A stretch of 64,000 nucleotides of DNA from PALSA-505 sp963762615 (GTDB lineage Bacteria; Actinomycetota; Actinomycetes; Streptosporangiales; Streptosporangiaceae), in contig CAVXLG010000012.1 in NCBI GenBank assembly GCA_963762615.1, forward strand, positions 310,001 through 374,000. Direction: 5' to 3'. The translations under genes were made by a program, and so were the position numbers. The notes under the pieces were generated by a model. The model searched no databases and was not told the origin of the DNA. It saw only the letters and a program-made list of their open reading frames with translations. Position 1 is the stretch's first letter. The number at the start of each line of letters is the position of its first letter. Shown here piece after piece: positions 1-8,958 of the stretch.

Positions 1-219
1 CCGGTGCGGGGCGCTTGTTCGCGGCAGTCAGGCCGACGGCGAGCCGCTGCCCGCGGGACATGGCCGGCTCGGCAGTCTTGTCAGGTTCATCCCGTTTCAT
101 CCCATTGGTATGACGACACTGCGCTGACCGGTGGTTACGGTCTTTTTGTGATGGTCGGCGGGCGTCCGGCCGTGGCTACGGGGGTGGTCCCCGATGAGCA
201 TGTTGCCGAAGGAGGAGCC

Positions 220-816
220 ATGGCGCAGTTCGACATAACCAAATCCAATGTCGCGGTTGAGCGACTGCTAGAGAAGACGCAGAATCCCCGGCATCGCTAT
301 CTGCTGACGGCCTACAACCGCCACCGCTACCTGGAGATGGCGGGGCGGTACGCGGAGATCTTCACCCCCGAGATGACCGTTGACCATCCCGTGTACCACT
401 TCGCTCTCGTTGGGCTGCCAGCGTTCAAGATCGAAGGGCAGGATGTCGTATCGATGTATCGGGGCTGGGCAGAGACCAGTCAGAGCATCTTTTACGCCGA
501 GGACGAAACGCTGGCAGTCGGCGACAACATGATCGTCACCAGAGTACTCCTCTACCAGCAGCAGCTGGGATCCGATCTTCGGGCACGTGGTATCGACGCC
601 GACGAGGACGCGATGTACCTCGCGAAGGCGAACATCGCGATGATCTGGCCCTACGACGACCGCGGGCGAATGACCGGCGAAGACGTCTGGGAATACGACG
701 ACGCCGACCACGGCTTCACCAAACTCGATCCCGCCGATGTAGTCACCACCGCGCAGGCAGCGGAACTGCTAGATCCGTTCATCAAGCCGCTTCCGCCCTT
801 CCCCGCCGCCGGGTGA
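220..816 (+). CDS. SnoaL-like (NTF2-fold) protein
   Basis: A 198-residue protein that looks like a SnoaL/NTF2-like alpha+beta barrel: an N-terminal helix region (HRYLLTAYNRHRYLEMAGRY) precedes a polar-ketide-cyclase-like segment with TPEMTVDHPVY. The start at 220 is chosen because GGAGG (211-215) sits just upstream; the frame is open further upstream but lacks coding character. Members of the fold are small-molecule cyclases, dehydratases or hydrolases; the substrate cannot be told. It precedes a DUF1254 gene on the same strand with a 67-bp gap, so the two may be co-transcribed. The fold is likely; the function is unknown. Confidence 0.7.
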   Translation: MAQFDITKSNVAVERLLEKTQNPRHRYLLTAYNRHRYLEMAGRYAEIFTPEMTVDHPVYHFALVGLPAFKIEGQDVVSMYRGWAETSQSIFYAEDETLAVGDNMIVTRVLLYQQQLGSDLRARGIDADEDAMYLAKANIAMIWPYDDRGRMTGEDVWEYDDADHGFTKLDPADVVTTAQAAELLDPFIKPLPPFPAAG

Positions 817-883
817 GCGACAGCCACGCGGGCGCCGTTACCGCCCATATATGCCCTGATTGAGTATCCCGAGAGGGGGAGCT

Positions 884-2203
884 GTGAGCGACCAGAGCGA
901 TGCTCTCGCAGAGTTGGGTGTTGAGGCATACACCTACCTGTATCCGTTGGTGATAATGGACCTGACTCGCCGCCAGGCGGTCAATGCCGGGGGCAAATTG
1001 ATGCAGTCCGGCCCGATGAACACGTTCGTTCACGTTCGCGAGCTTCCACCCGCCGATTTCAAGGGGGTCGTCCGGCCGAACTTCGACACCTTGTATTCGC
1101 TGGCGTGGCTCGATCTCACCAGCGGCCCGGTCGTTGTCTCTTCAGCCGCGGTCACCGACGGCCGCTACTACGAGCTGCCGATGTACGACATGTGGACCGA
1201 CGAGTTCGCGGTCCCCGGCTCACGCACGACCGGGACGGACGCCGGGAACTGGGCGGTCGTGCCTCCCGGATGGACCGGCGAGCTTCCGCCGGGCATTGAC
1301 CGGATCGACTCATCCACACCCTACGTGTGGATCATCGGTCGTACCGAGACCCACGGCCCTGCCGACTACGCGACCGTGCACGCGATCCAAGACGGCTACT
1401 CAATCACTCCGCTGGCGAACTGGGGAGGTGAGCCGCCGCCGGCCCGTGCCGTCACCGACGAGAGCATCGACATGGCCACACCGCCGCTCTTGCAGATGAG
1501 GGCGATCAAGGCATCCGACTTCTTCACCTGCGGGATGCGTTTGCTCGCCATGCACCCGCCGCACCTGACCGACTGGGCACTCGTCGAGCAGATGCGCCGC
1601 ATCGGCCTGGTCGCCAACGCGGAGTTCGGTGCCCTCGATCCCGCGGTTCGCTCCACGCTCGAAGGCGCACCCGAGGCCGGGCAACAGGCCATGCAGCAGG
1701 CGATCCCGCGCCTGGCCAACATCGTGAACGGCTGGCAGATCAACACCAACACGATCGGCGTGTACGGCAACTTCTACATGAAGCGCGCGGTCATCGCAAT
1801 GCTCGGCCTTGGCTCGAACGCGGCCGAGGACGGGACGTATCCGATCCTGCTCGCCGACGCCGACGGCAACCCCGTCAGCGGCGACAACGACTACATCATG
1901 CACTTCGACGCCGACAAACTACCGCCGGTGCGCTCGTTCTGGTCCGCAACGGTCTACGACACGGACGGGTTCCAGGTTGCCAATGAGATCAATCGATTCG
2001 CGCTCGGGGATCGTGACCCACTCCACTACAACGGCGACGGCACGCTTGACCTCTACATCCAGAACCAGCACCCCGGTGCGGACAAGCAGGCGAACTGGCT
2101 TCCCGCCCCCCGAGCTCCCTTCGGCATCTGCATGCGGCTCTACCTGCCAACCGCGCGAGTTCTCCACGGAGAATGGGCACCCCCGCCCCTCCGCAAACGC
2201 TGA
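884..2203 (+). CDS. DUF1254/DUF1214 domain-containing protein
   Basis: A 439-residue protein with the DUF1254 N-terminal half (GVEAYTYLYPLVIMDLTRRQ, then VVRPNFDTLYSLAWLDL) and the DUF1214 C-terminal half (ending RLYLPTARVLHGEWAPPPL). Family members are soluble or exported proteins of unresolved function, often annotated as membrane or cell-envelope proteins. The GTG at 884 is preferred over a TTG at 860 because the purine-rich GAGAGGGGGA (871-880) is at SD distance. No signal peptide is visible at this start. Length fits the family. It may form an operon with the SnoaL-like gene upstream. Confidence 0.85.
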   Translation: MSDQSDALAELGVEAYTYLYPLVIMDLTRRQAVNAGGKLMQSGPMNTFVHVRELPPADFKGVVRPNFDTLYSLAWLDLTSGPVVVSSAAVTDGRYYELPMYDMWTDEFAVPGSRTTGTDAGNWAVVPPGWTGELPPGIDRIDSSTPYVWIIGRTETHGPADYATVHAIQDGYSITPLANWGGEPPPARAVTDESIDMATPPLLQMRAIKASDFFTCGMRLLAMHPPHLTDWALVEQMRRIGLVANAEFGALDPAVRSTLEGAPEAGQQAMQQAIPRLANIVNGWQINTNTIGVYGNFYMKRAVIAMLGLGSNAAEDGTYPILLADADGNPVSGDNDYIMHFDADKLPPVRSFWSATVYDTDGFQVANEINRFALGDRDPLHYNGDGTLDLYIQNQHPGADKQANWLPAPRAPFGICMRLYLPTARVLHGEWAPPPLRKR

Positions 2204-2631
2204 AACGACCACCACCAGGGACATCGCGGGGTCTATCTCAGTAAGACGCGGAAGGCTGGACGGTCATCTCATCCGATCCGGAGTGATGTCCTGGCGGGTT
2301 TGGGCGATGCCCGTATTACCCGGAATGCGTTTGATGAGAGATCGGCCAGGAGCGATGCCAGCACGTCCGATCAGCTTGTCGCCGGTGTATTCCGTGACCA
2401 TGCGGCCGGGGAGGCCGCGCTGGCGAAGCGGAGGGAGATGGCGCCCCAGCTCTCGCAGGCCAGCAGAGTGGGGTCCTGACCCTCGGGAAGGGGAGCGGTG
2501 GGAAGATCACGGCGGGGTCGTCGATCTGCCGGGGCCGCATGTACTCCCGGCGAACGAGGGCTTCATCCCGCTGCAGGTGAAGCCAGTCACGAGCTAGCCT
2601 GCCGGTGCTCCGGCCTGGCAAAGGAGGACCC
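2204..2631. other. Intergenic region with possible degenerate minus-strand ORF
   Basis: No intact gene is supported. On the minus strand two overlapping frames carry protein-like text (an EALVRREYMRPRQIDD stretch, then a TEYTGDKLIGRAG stretch further down). This could be a decayed or frameshifted small gene; I do not recognise it. Confidence 0.3.
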
Positions 2632-3183
2632 ATGAACCACCTGCTGGCAGCCAGCCCGCACCTCGCTGTCATCCCAACGCTCACGGCCCTTGCGATCAGG
2701 CACTTCAAGCACAAGCAGGGGCCGGATGACGCTAGTGCCGAGCTCGCGCCGAAGCACCCAGCCGTGAAGTTCTTGCTCGGCGCCTGGAACGAAGGCGACT
2801 TCAGCGACGCCGACAACCACATCGCGCCCGACATGGAGATCTACACCAACGGCCTCTTGCTCAGCTCTGAACACGACGGCCCGGCCATGGCCAGGCAGAG
2901 CATCGAGTCCTGGCGCACGCTCGCGCCGGACCTGCGGATGGAACTCTCCCAGGAGATCCGCGAGAAGCAACGGATCGCGATCGAGTTCCGGATCACCGGA
3001 ACCCACACCGGGGACACCCCCGAGCTGCCAGCCAGCGGCGGGCCGATCGACGTCGAGGGCACCGCGTTCCTGGCGCTCAGCGACGGCAAGATCACCGAAG
3101 TCCGGACGGGCTTCGACACGCTCGCACTCGCGGTCCAGACGGGAGCCGCCGAGGCGCCCGCCTGGTGGCCGGGGCGCAGCTAA
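2632..3183 (+). CDS. SnoaL-like ester cyclase family protein
   Basis: A 183-residue SnoaL/NTF2-fold protein. The core from about residue 45 reads AVKFLLGAWNEGDFSDADNHIAPD, a typical start of ester-cyclase-like domains, followed by a strand-rich region ending GTAFLALSDGKITEVRTGFDTL. The N-terminal ~40 residues (HLLAASPHLAVIPTLTAL) are hydrophobic and may be a short membrane-associated helix. AAGGAGG at 2621-2627 places the start firmly at 2632. Substrate unknown. It is the second SnoaL-like gene within 2.5 kb. Confidence 0.75.
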   Translation: MNHLLAASPHLAVIPTLTALAIRHFKHKQGPDDASAELAPKHPAVKFLLGAWNEGDFSDADNHIAPDMEIYTNGLLLSSEHDGPAMARQSIESWRTLAPDLRMELSQEIREKQRIAIEFRITGTHTGDTPELPASGGPIDVEGTAFLALSDGKITEVRTGFDTLALAVQTGAAEAPAWWPGRS

Positions 3184-3248
3184 ACCCTCGGCCGGCGGTT
3201 CAGCGCGGGGCGGCTCCAGCCGGCAGGTCCAAGGGCGCGGGCAGGCCC

Positions 3249-3752
3249 TCATTGGGTGGCCGGGCCGTCGCCATCGCCGGTACCGGAGCTTCGTTGCTGG
3301 CCGCGGCGCACCGCCCCCAGCAGCACGCGTGCGCCGGCGCCCAGCAGCGCGAGGTCAGCGAGCATCTGGACGATGAGCACGACCCGGGCGGTCTCGGATT
3401 TGGCGGCGATGTCGCCGAAGCCGACCGTGGTGAAGACGGTCACGCTGAAGTACAGGGCGTCGGTGCGGGTCAGCGGCTGGGTGAAGTTCGCCGCGGATGC
3501 TCGTTCCATCAGGAAGTAGGTCGAGGCGAACAACAGCAGGTACAAGGGAATGATCAAACCCAGCGCCTCGGCCGCCCGCAGGCCCGGGTAGCGCAAGCCG
3601 GCGATCGCCCTGACCTGCCATGTCGTCAGGCCCGCGAAGACCAGCAGGCCAATCAGCAGGCGTACCGCCGTACCGGTGTCCCGCGGCCGGTCCAGCGGCA
3701 GCAAGTAGTAAAGAACCACCAGCGCCGAGGTGACCACCAGGCCGAGCAGCAC
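3249..3752 (-). CDS. Two-TM potassium channel (ion_trans_2) protein
   Basis: A 167-residue integral membrane protein. Two hydrophobic segments lie near the N-terminus, a third precedes a pore loop with the selectivity filter TTVGFGDI (about residue 110), and a final TM helix (VVLIVQMLADLALLGAGARVLL) follows. This is the KcsA/ion_trans_2 architecture and predicts K+ conduction across the cytoplasmic membrane. The start used is GTG at 3752; the frame stays open to 3812 without another good start codon, so the N-terminus is uncertain. The C-terminal tail is short and hydrophilic with no RCK domain. Confidence 0.85.
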   Translation of the reverse strand: MLLGLVVTSALVVLYYLLPLDRPRDTGTAVRLLIGLLVFAGLTTWQVRAIAGLRYPGLRAAEALGLIIPLYLLLFASTYFLMERASAANFTQPLTRTDALYFSVTVFTTVGFGDIAAKSETARVVLIVQMLADLALLGAGARVLLGAVRRGQQRSSGTGDGDGPATQ

Positions 3753-4334
3753 CGGCGATGATGAACCGCCTTCGCTTGGCCGGCGGCAGTTCCTGGTTCG
3801 GCGGATCGGTCAGGTCCACTCCTGCGGAACGTAGCGAGAGTTCAAGGCTGGCACGCCACCAGCCCCTTGGGCCGGTCGGCTCCTGCCCCGGGCGGGCAGG
3901 GCTTACGCTGCGTATCCGGTGTCTGTCAGCCGCCGTTCCAGGCCCGAGGTGATTCTCGTATGCTGCCAAGCCTGCCTACAGCGTGTACGCCCGCTCACCG
4001 AGCGCCAGAATGACTGATCTGGAGGGCCAAGGTCTTGATCGGCATCGACTGGACGTCCGCACATAGCGGCGGTCGGCGCGCGTTCTCCTCGAACTTCTCG
4101 CGCACGGTCCGGCCTGTTCCTGAACGGTAGGGCGCACGCTTCAGCGGCGTGCGCCCTTCTGTTCACCCCGGTTCGGAACGCCTGTGACCAGGCACAACAG
4201 GACCGCAGTTCCCAGCACGCCGCCGCTTGAAGCTCGAAACTGAGCCAAGACTGAGCCAGAAAATGAGACAAGCGCCGCTCGATAGCGCCCAGCCTGGCGC
4301 CCGTCACGACCGGCGTTTCCACAGGTCAGGATGG
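3753..4334. other. Intergenic region next to tRNA-Ser
   Basis: No gene is supported here. The stretch contains one strong hairpin (4129-4157) and near 4240 a short duplicated word (ACTGAGCCA, twice). The position beside a tRNA 3' end makes it a plausible scar of past integration, but no integrase sequence is recognisable. Confidence 0.4.
4129..4157. terminator. Hairpin, probable terminator
   Basis: A perfect 11-bp inverted repeat (AGGGCGCACGC / GCGTGCGCCCT) with a 7-nt loop. It lies between the K+ channel gene and tRNA-Ser and could end transcription from either side; no long T-run follows. Confidence 0.5.
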
Positions 4335-4419
4335 CGGAGGATGCGAGATTCGAACTCGCGAGGGCTTGCACCCAACACGCTTTCCAAGCGTGCGCCCTAG
4401 GCCACTAGGCGAATCCTCC
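4335..4419 (-). tRNA. tRNA-Ser (anticodon GGA)
   Basis: Reading the minus strand, the acceptor stem GGAGGAT pairs with ATCCTCC, the anticodon loop is CTTGGAAAG with anticodon GGA, a long class-II variable arm follows, and the T loop is GTTCGAATC. The 85-nt length fits tRNA-Ser. CCA is not encoded. It decodes UCC/UCU. It is divergent from the ffs-dnaX block. Confidence 0.95.
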
Positions 4420-4519
4420 GTCGGCCAGCTTACCGGCCGGCGGGCTGGTCACGGGCCCGGTCAGGTGCGGCGGCCCGTATCGGGAGCAGCACCTGCGTCA
4501 CCCCGCTAAGCTGAGGCGA

Positions 4520-4607
4520 GACCCCCCGTACGGCGTTTATCCCGCCAACTCCCCCAGGGCCGGAAGGCAGCAAGGGTACGCGGGCTCTGGCGGGTGTACG
4601 GGGGGTC
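4520..4607 (+). ncRNA. ffs: Signal recognition particle RNA, small bacterial type (4.5S)
   Basis: The terminal stem GACCCCCCGTAC (4520-4531) pairs with GTACGGGGGGTC (4596-4607). The apical domain carries the conserved SRP motif around the GGAA tetraloop (GGCCGGAAGGCAGCAAGGG). This is the small SRP RNA that binds Ffh for co-translational membrane targeting. Its place directly upstream of dnaX is the usual actinobacterial order. Exact ends are inferred from the stem. Confidence 0.93.
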
Positions 4608-4625
4608 CCTTCCCGCCCCGCGAGG

Positions 4626-7025
4626 ATGACATCAATGGCAGGCGAGCCTTCGAGCATGGCGTCCGGGGAGTCGGCGGCTCCCGCACAGTCCGGCGAGCCC
4701 ACCTCGCCCGCGCCCACCCCGCCCGTGTCCAGCCCGGCCGTGTCCAGCCCGGCCGCCGGGTCCGGGGACAGCCTGGCCCTGTACCGCAGGTACCGGCCGG
4801 CCACGTTCGCCGAAGTCAAGGGGCAGGAGCAGGTGACAGAGCCACTCTCCCGCGCGCTGCTGGCCGGGCGGGTCTCGCACGCTTACCTGTTCAGCGGGCC
4901 ACGCGGCTGCGGCAAGACGACCAGCGCCCGGATCCTGGCCCGCTCGCTCAACTGCGTCCAGGGGCCCACGCCGGAGCCTTGCGGGATATGCGAATCCTGC
5001 GTCGCGCTGGCGCCAAACGGGCCGGGCAGCATCGACGTGATCGAGATCGACGCCGCGTCGCACGGCGGCGTGGACGACGCCAGGGAACTGCGGGAGCGCG
5101 CCTTCTACGCGCCGGTCTCCGGCCGGTTCAAGGTCTACATCATCGATGAGGCCCACATGGTCACCAGGGAGGGCTTCAATGCCCTGCTCAAGCTGGTGGA
5201 GGAGCCGCCCGCGCACCTGAAGTTCATCTTCGCCACGACCGAACCAGAGAAGGTCATCGCGACGATCAGGTCCCGGACGCACCACTATCCGTTCCGGCTG
5301 GTGCCGCCAGCGGTCCTCCGCCAGCTGCTCGCGGAGATTCTCGGCCGGGAGGGCGTCGCCTGGGAGCCGGGAGCACTGCAGCTCGTGATCCGGGCCGGCG
5401 CGGGCTCGGTGCGGGATTCGCTGTCGGTCCTCGACCAGCTCCTGGCCGGGTCTGATGAGTCCGGGCTGACCTACGACAAGACGACGTTCCTGCTCGGCTA
5501 CACCGACGCGGCCCTGCTGGACGAGGTCACGGAGGCGTTCGCGGTCGGCGATGGAGCGGCAGTCTTCCGGGTGGTGGACCGGGTAGTAGAGGCCGGCCTT
5601 GACCCGCGCCGCTTCGCCGCCGACATGCTGGACCGATTCCGCGACCTCATCGTGCTCAGCGCGGTCCCCGACGCCGGCCGGACCGGGCTGATCGACGCCC
5701 CCGCCGACCAGCTCGAGCGGATGACTGAACAGGCCGGGCGGTTCGGCCAGGCACAGCTGAGCCGGGCCGCCGAAGTGCTCAGCGACGGCCTGGTCCAGAT
5801 GCGCGGAGCGACCGCGCCCCGGCTCCTGCTCGAGCTGACGTGCGCGCGGGTGCTGCTGCCCGGGGCCAGCACGGACCAGAGCGCGCTGCTGGCGCGGCTG
5901 GAACGGCTGGAACGCGGCGCGGCCACCGCGGCCCCGGCTGCGCCCTCCGCCGGTCAGGCCGCGGACCGCCCGGACCTCCCGGCGGCCGGCCGGGCCGAGC
6001 CGGCGAGCGGGGCCGGCGGCTCACCCGGCGCTTCCGCGGAAGCGTCACCGGGGCCCGGGGGCGAGGCCGCCGCCTCCGGCGCGCCGGGCGCTCCCGCGCA
6101 AGCGCAGCCGGTTGCCCGCGACCGGCAGGCGGCCGCCGCCTCCGGCGCGCCGGGCGTTCCCGGCCGAAAGCGGCCGCCCGGGCGGGCCACATCAGCGCGG
6201 GCCGACCCGGTGTCCGCCAGCCCGGAGTCCGCCGATCCCGTGTCCGCTGGCCCGGTACCCGCTGGCCCGGTACCCGCTGGCCCGGTACCCGCTGGCCCGG
6301 TACCCGCTGGCCCGGTACCCGCTGGCCCGGTACCCGCTGGCCCGGTACCCGCTGATCCGGTGTCCGCTAGCCCAGTACCTGCTGGCCCAGTACCCGGCGC
6401 ACCGGTGTCTGCTGACCAGGCGTCTGCTGACCAGGCGTCCGCCGACCAGGCACCCGCTGGCCCGGCGTCCGCCGGGGTGCCCGATGCGGAATCCCTCCGC
6501 CGTGACTGGGAATCGGTGCTCGACGCGGTGAAGAAGGTGCGCCGGGTCGCCTGGATGCTGCTGCGCAACGCGGTCGTGCAGTCACTGGCCGATGGCGTTC
6601 TCACCGTCCGGTTCGCCAAGGAAGGAGACGTGAAAGGATTCGCCAGCAGCGGATGTGACGCGGATCTCAAGCGCGTCCTTGCCACGTCGTTCGGCCTGAA
6701 CGTCCAGATCAGAGCCGTGTCGGCCGTCTCCCAGGGGGACCAAAGTGACCGTGACGGCAGTACAGGAGCCGTTCGGGAAAAGCCGGAAATCTCCCCCCGA
6801 ACGGCGCCGGCCCGCACTAGCGCGGATCAGCCGGGGCCAGCGGGGGCAGGCCGACCGCGGCAGGCCGATGCCGGGGTCGCTCCCGCTGGTCGCGGCGCGG
6901 GTGACGGCGACCCCTTCGACGTCCGGGATCCGGATGCCTCGGTCGGCCAGGCCGCCCTCACCGGGATCGACCTGATCAAGCGCGAGCTCGGCGGGCAGAT
7001 CGTCGACGAGACCGACCACGGCTAG
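4626..7025 (+). CDS. dnaX: DNA polymerase III subunit gamma/tau
   Basis: A 799-residue clamp-loader ATPase. After a ~50-residue Ser/Pro/Ala-rich leader the conserved core begins YRRYRPATFAEVKGQEQV. Walker A is GPRGCGKTT; a zinc-binding Cys set (NC...EPCGICESC) follows; Walker B is YIIDEAHM; sensor 1 is FIFATTEPEKV. After the clamp-loader lid and collar comes a very long Ala/Pro/Gly linker, including seven exact GPVPA repeats, then a conserved C-terminal module (RRDWESVLDAVKKVRRVAWMLL). The start at 4626 has an in-frame ATG alternative at 4635. It is the first gene of the dnaX-ybaB-recR block. Confidence 0.96.
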   Translation: MTSMAGEPSSMASGESAAPAQSGEPTSPAPTPPVSSPAVSSPAAGSGDSLALYRRYRPATFAEVKGQEQVTEPLSRALLAGRVSHAYLFSGPRGCGKTTSARILARSLNCVQGPTPEPCGICESCVALAPNGPGSIDVIEIDAASHGGVDDARELRERAFYAPVSGRFKVYIIDEAHMVTREGFNALLKLVEEPPAHLKFIFATTEPEKVIATIRSRTHHYPFRLVPPAVLRQLLAEILGREGVAWEPGALQLVIRAGAGSVRDSLSVLDQLLAGSDESGLTYDKTTFLLGYTDAALLDEVTEAFAVGDGAAVFRVVDRVVEAGLDPRRFAADMLDRFRDLIVLSAVPDAGRTGLIDAPADQLERMTEQAGRFGQAQLSRAAEVLSDGLVQMRGATAPRLLLELTCARVLLPGASTDQSALLARLERLERGAATAAPAAPSAGQAADRPDLPAAGRAEPASGAGGSPGASAEASPGPGGEAAASGAPGAPAQAQPVARDRQAAAASGAPGVPGRKRPPGRATSARADPVSASPESADPVSAGPVPAGPVPAGPVPAGPVPAGPVPAGPVPAGPVPADPVSASPVPAGPVPGAPVSADQASADQASADQAPAGPASAGVPDAESLRRDWESVLDAVKKVRRVAWMLLRNAVVQSLADGVLTVRFAKEGDVKGFASSGCDADLKRVLATSFGLNVQIRAVSAVSQGDQSDRDGSTGAVREKPEISPRTAPARTSADQPGPAGAGRPRQADAGVAPAGRGAGDGDPFDVRDPDASVGQAALTGIDLIKRELGGQIVDETDHG
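6249..6353 (+). repeat. Seven tandem 15-bp units inside dnaX
   Basis: The unit GGCCCGGTACCCGCT (GPVPA) is repeated seven times with no mismatch. It is flanked to about 6470 by degenerate units (DPVSA, SPVPA, DQASA and similar). It lies in the disordered DnaX linker, so copy-number change would keep the frame. Exact identity at third positions indicates recent slippage expansion. Confidence 0.95.
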
Positions 7026-7354
7026 CCAGCGGTCCGTTGCGTCGGGTAGATCTTCAGCGGCGCGGATCAGCGCCCGGACGACGGCCGGCGCCAGGAGATG
7101 ACGGCAGAGTGCCATCGCCACGGTTCCGCTGTTGACTCCTCCTCGGCCTGACCGGACGCCGCCTGGATCACCGCTCCGCCGCTCCCCAGGCGCGCCGGCA
7201 AGCAGCGCCACCAAGATCTACCAGACACACCTAGCCCGGGGCGGCGCTGCTAGCACGGCTCAGGCCGTAGGCTCTGTCTGACAAGCGATCGTCCCGGCCG
7301 GCAGCCGCCGGCGCAGGTGCCGGGGCGTACCCGGCTAGCTCAGATGGGGGCACC
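7026..7354. other. Intergenic region between dnaX and ybaB
   Basis: About 330 bp without a supportable gene. It probably holds the ybaB-recR promoter; I see no clear -35/-10 pair. The gap is unusually long for this normally tight cluster. Confidence 0.4.
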
Positions 7355-7711
7355 GTGGACCCAGGTGGCCAGATGGACATGCAGCAGCTGCTTGCCGCGG
7401 CTCAGCAGATGCAGGAGCAGCTGATGACCGCGCAGCAAGAGCTGGCCGAAACCGAGGTAGAGGGGACGGCGGGCGGCGGGCTCGTCACCGCCCGGGTCAA
7501 CGGCCAGGGCGAGCTGGTGGATCTCAGCATCGCCCCGGCGGCGATCGACCCAGCCGACCCCGACGAGACCGCCCAGACCGTCGCCGACCTGGTGCTGGCC
7601 GCCGTACGCGACGCCTACCGGGCGGCGGGCGACCTGCAGCAGCAGAAGATGGGACCGCTGGCCAGCGGGATCGGCGGCCTGGGCGGCAGCCTGGGTCTGC
7701 CGGGCGCGTGA
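7355..7711 (+). CDS. YbaB/EbfC family nucleoid-associated protein
   Basis: A 118-residue DNA-binding protein of the YbaB/EbfC family: an N-terminal helix (MQQLLAAAQQMQEQLMTAQQELAE), the conserved turn TAGGGLVTARVNGQGELVDLSI, and a C-terminal helix ending in a Gly-rich tail. It forms tweezer-like dimers that bind nucleoid DNA. The start used is GTG 7355; an ATG at 7373 (MDMQQLL) is possible. It sits 16 bp upstream of recR, the usual pairing with recombination repair. Confidence 0.93.
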   Translation: MDPGGQMDMQQLLAAAQQMQEQLMTAQQELAETEVEGTAGGGLVTARVNGQGELVDLSIAPAAIDPADPDETAQTVADLVLAAVRDAYRAAGDLQQQKMGPLASGIGGLGGSLGLPGA

Positions 7712-7726
7712 AACCCGAGGCATGAC

Positions 7727-8326
7727 GTGTACGAAGGGGTCGTCCAGGACCTGATCGACGAGCTCGGCCGGCTGCCCGGCGTGGGCCCGAAGGGCGCCCA
7801 GCGGATCGCCTTCTACCTGCTGGCCGCCGACCCCGAGGACGTCCGGCGGCTGGCCTCCTCGCTGATCGAGGTCACCGAGAAGGTACGGTTCTGCCGCACC
7901 TGCGGCAACGTGGCCGAAGAGGAGGAGTGCCGGATCTGCCGGGATCCGCGCCGTGAGCTGTCGGTCATCTGCGTGGTCGAGGAACCCAAAGACGTCGCCG
8001 CGGTGGAGAAGATGCGCGAGTACCGCGGCCGCTACCATGTCCTCGGCGGGGCGATCAGCCCGATCGAGGGGGTAGGCCCGGAGGACCTGCGGATCAAGGA
8101 ACTGATGGCACGGCTGGCCGACGGAACGGTGACCGAGCTCATCCTGGCTACCGACCCGAATCTCGAGGGAGAGGCGACCGCGACCTACCTGGCCAGGCTG
8201 GTCAAGCCGATGGGCCTGCGGGTCACCAGGCCGGCCAGCGGTCTTCCGGTCGGCGGGGACCTGGAGTACGCGGACGAGATCACGCTGGGCCGCGCTTTCG
8301 AGGGACGGAGGCTGCTGGATGTCTGA
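7727..8326 (+). CDS. recR: Recombination mediator protein RecR
   Basis: A 199-residue protein matching full-length RecR: an N-terminal helix-hairpin-helix (LGRLPGVGPKGAQRIAFYLL), a C4 zinc finger (FCRTCGNVAEEEECRIC), and a Toprim domain (SVICVVEEPKDVAAVEK to LILATDPNLEGEATATYLA). RecR acts with RecO/RecF to load RecA at gaps. GTG start 16 bp after ybaB; it overlaps the next gene by 8 bp, implying translational coupling. Confidence 0.97.
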   Translation: MYEGVVQDLIDELGRLPGVGPKGAQRIAFYLLAADPEDVRRLASSLIEVTEKVRFCRTCGNVAEEEECRICRDPRRELSVICVVEEPKDVAAVEKMREYRGRYHVLGGAISPIEGVGPEDLRIKELMARLADGTVTELILATDPNLEGEATATYLARLVKPMGLRVTRPASGLPVGGDLEYADEITLGRAFEGRRLLDV

Positions 8327-8864
8327 CGGAGCGGACTCGTCAGCGGCCGGGGGTGATGACTGGAACCCGCTCGCCGACCGGATAGCCGGGAACGTCCAGG
8401 ATTTCCTCGACGGCATCGCGGCGCTGGCGCGGGGCGAAGGCGGCGAGGAGACCGTGCCGCTGCTGCTGCTCGAGGTCTCGCAGGTGCTGCTGGCCGGGGC
8501 GCAGCTGGGGGCGAGCAAGGACGTCATCCTGCCGGGGAACTGGGAGCCCGAGGTGGGCGCCGACCCCGATCTGGACGAGCTACGCGGCGGGCTGGCCCGC
8601 GGGCTGCGGCCCTGCGACGAGTACGCCGAGCTCTTCGACCCGTACGCGGACACGACCGCCACGCCCTTCCGGCTCTCGGACGACCTGGCCGCGGTCGCCG
8701 CCGACCTGGTGCACGGGCTCAAGCACTACCAGGCGGGCCGCTCGCTCGAGGCCATGTGGTGGTGGCAGTACTCCTACTTCAACCACTGGGGAACGCACGG
8801 CGGCGCGGCGCTGCGCGCGCTGCACGCGGTGGTCGCGCACGCCCGGCTGGACGTGTCGGAGTAG
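8319..8864 (+). CDS. DUF5063 domain-containing protein
   Basis: A 181-residue acidic helical protein with the DUF5063 pattern: VQDFLDGIAALARGE near the N-terminus, PCDEYAELFDPY in the middle, and the aromatic C-terminal motif SLEAMWWWQYSYFNHWG. No catalytic motif is evident and the function is unknown. It starts inside the end of recR (8-bp overlap), an arrangement common in actinomycetes, so it is probably co-translated with recR. Confidence 0.88.
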   Translation: MSDGADSSAAGGDDWNPLADRIAGNVQDFLDGIAALARGEGGEETVPLLLLEVSQVLLAGAQLGASKDVILPGNWEPEVGADPDLDELRGGLARGLRPCDEYAELFDPYADTTATPFRLSDDLAAVAADLVHGLKHYQAGRSLEAMWWWQYSYFNHWGTHGGAALRALHAVVAHARLDVSE

Positions 8865-8958
8865 CGAGCCGAGGACCGGAAATAGGCCGGGGGCCGCCGG
8901 GCCCGCTGGGTACACTCAAGCGTCCGCCGCCATCATCGCCGGGAGGAGCGACGCCCCC

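Noticed and set aside
6249..6353. CRISPR-like array
   Set aside because: The 15-bp units are contiguous with no spacers and code in frame for dnaX.
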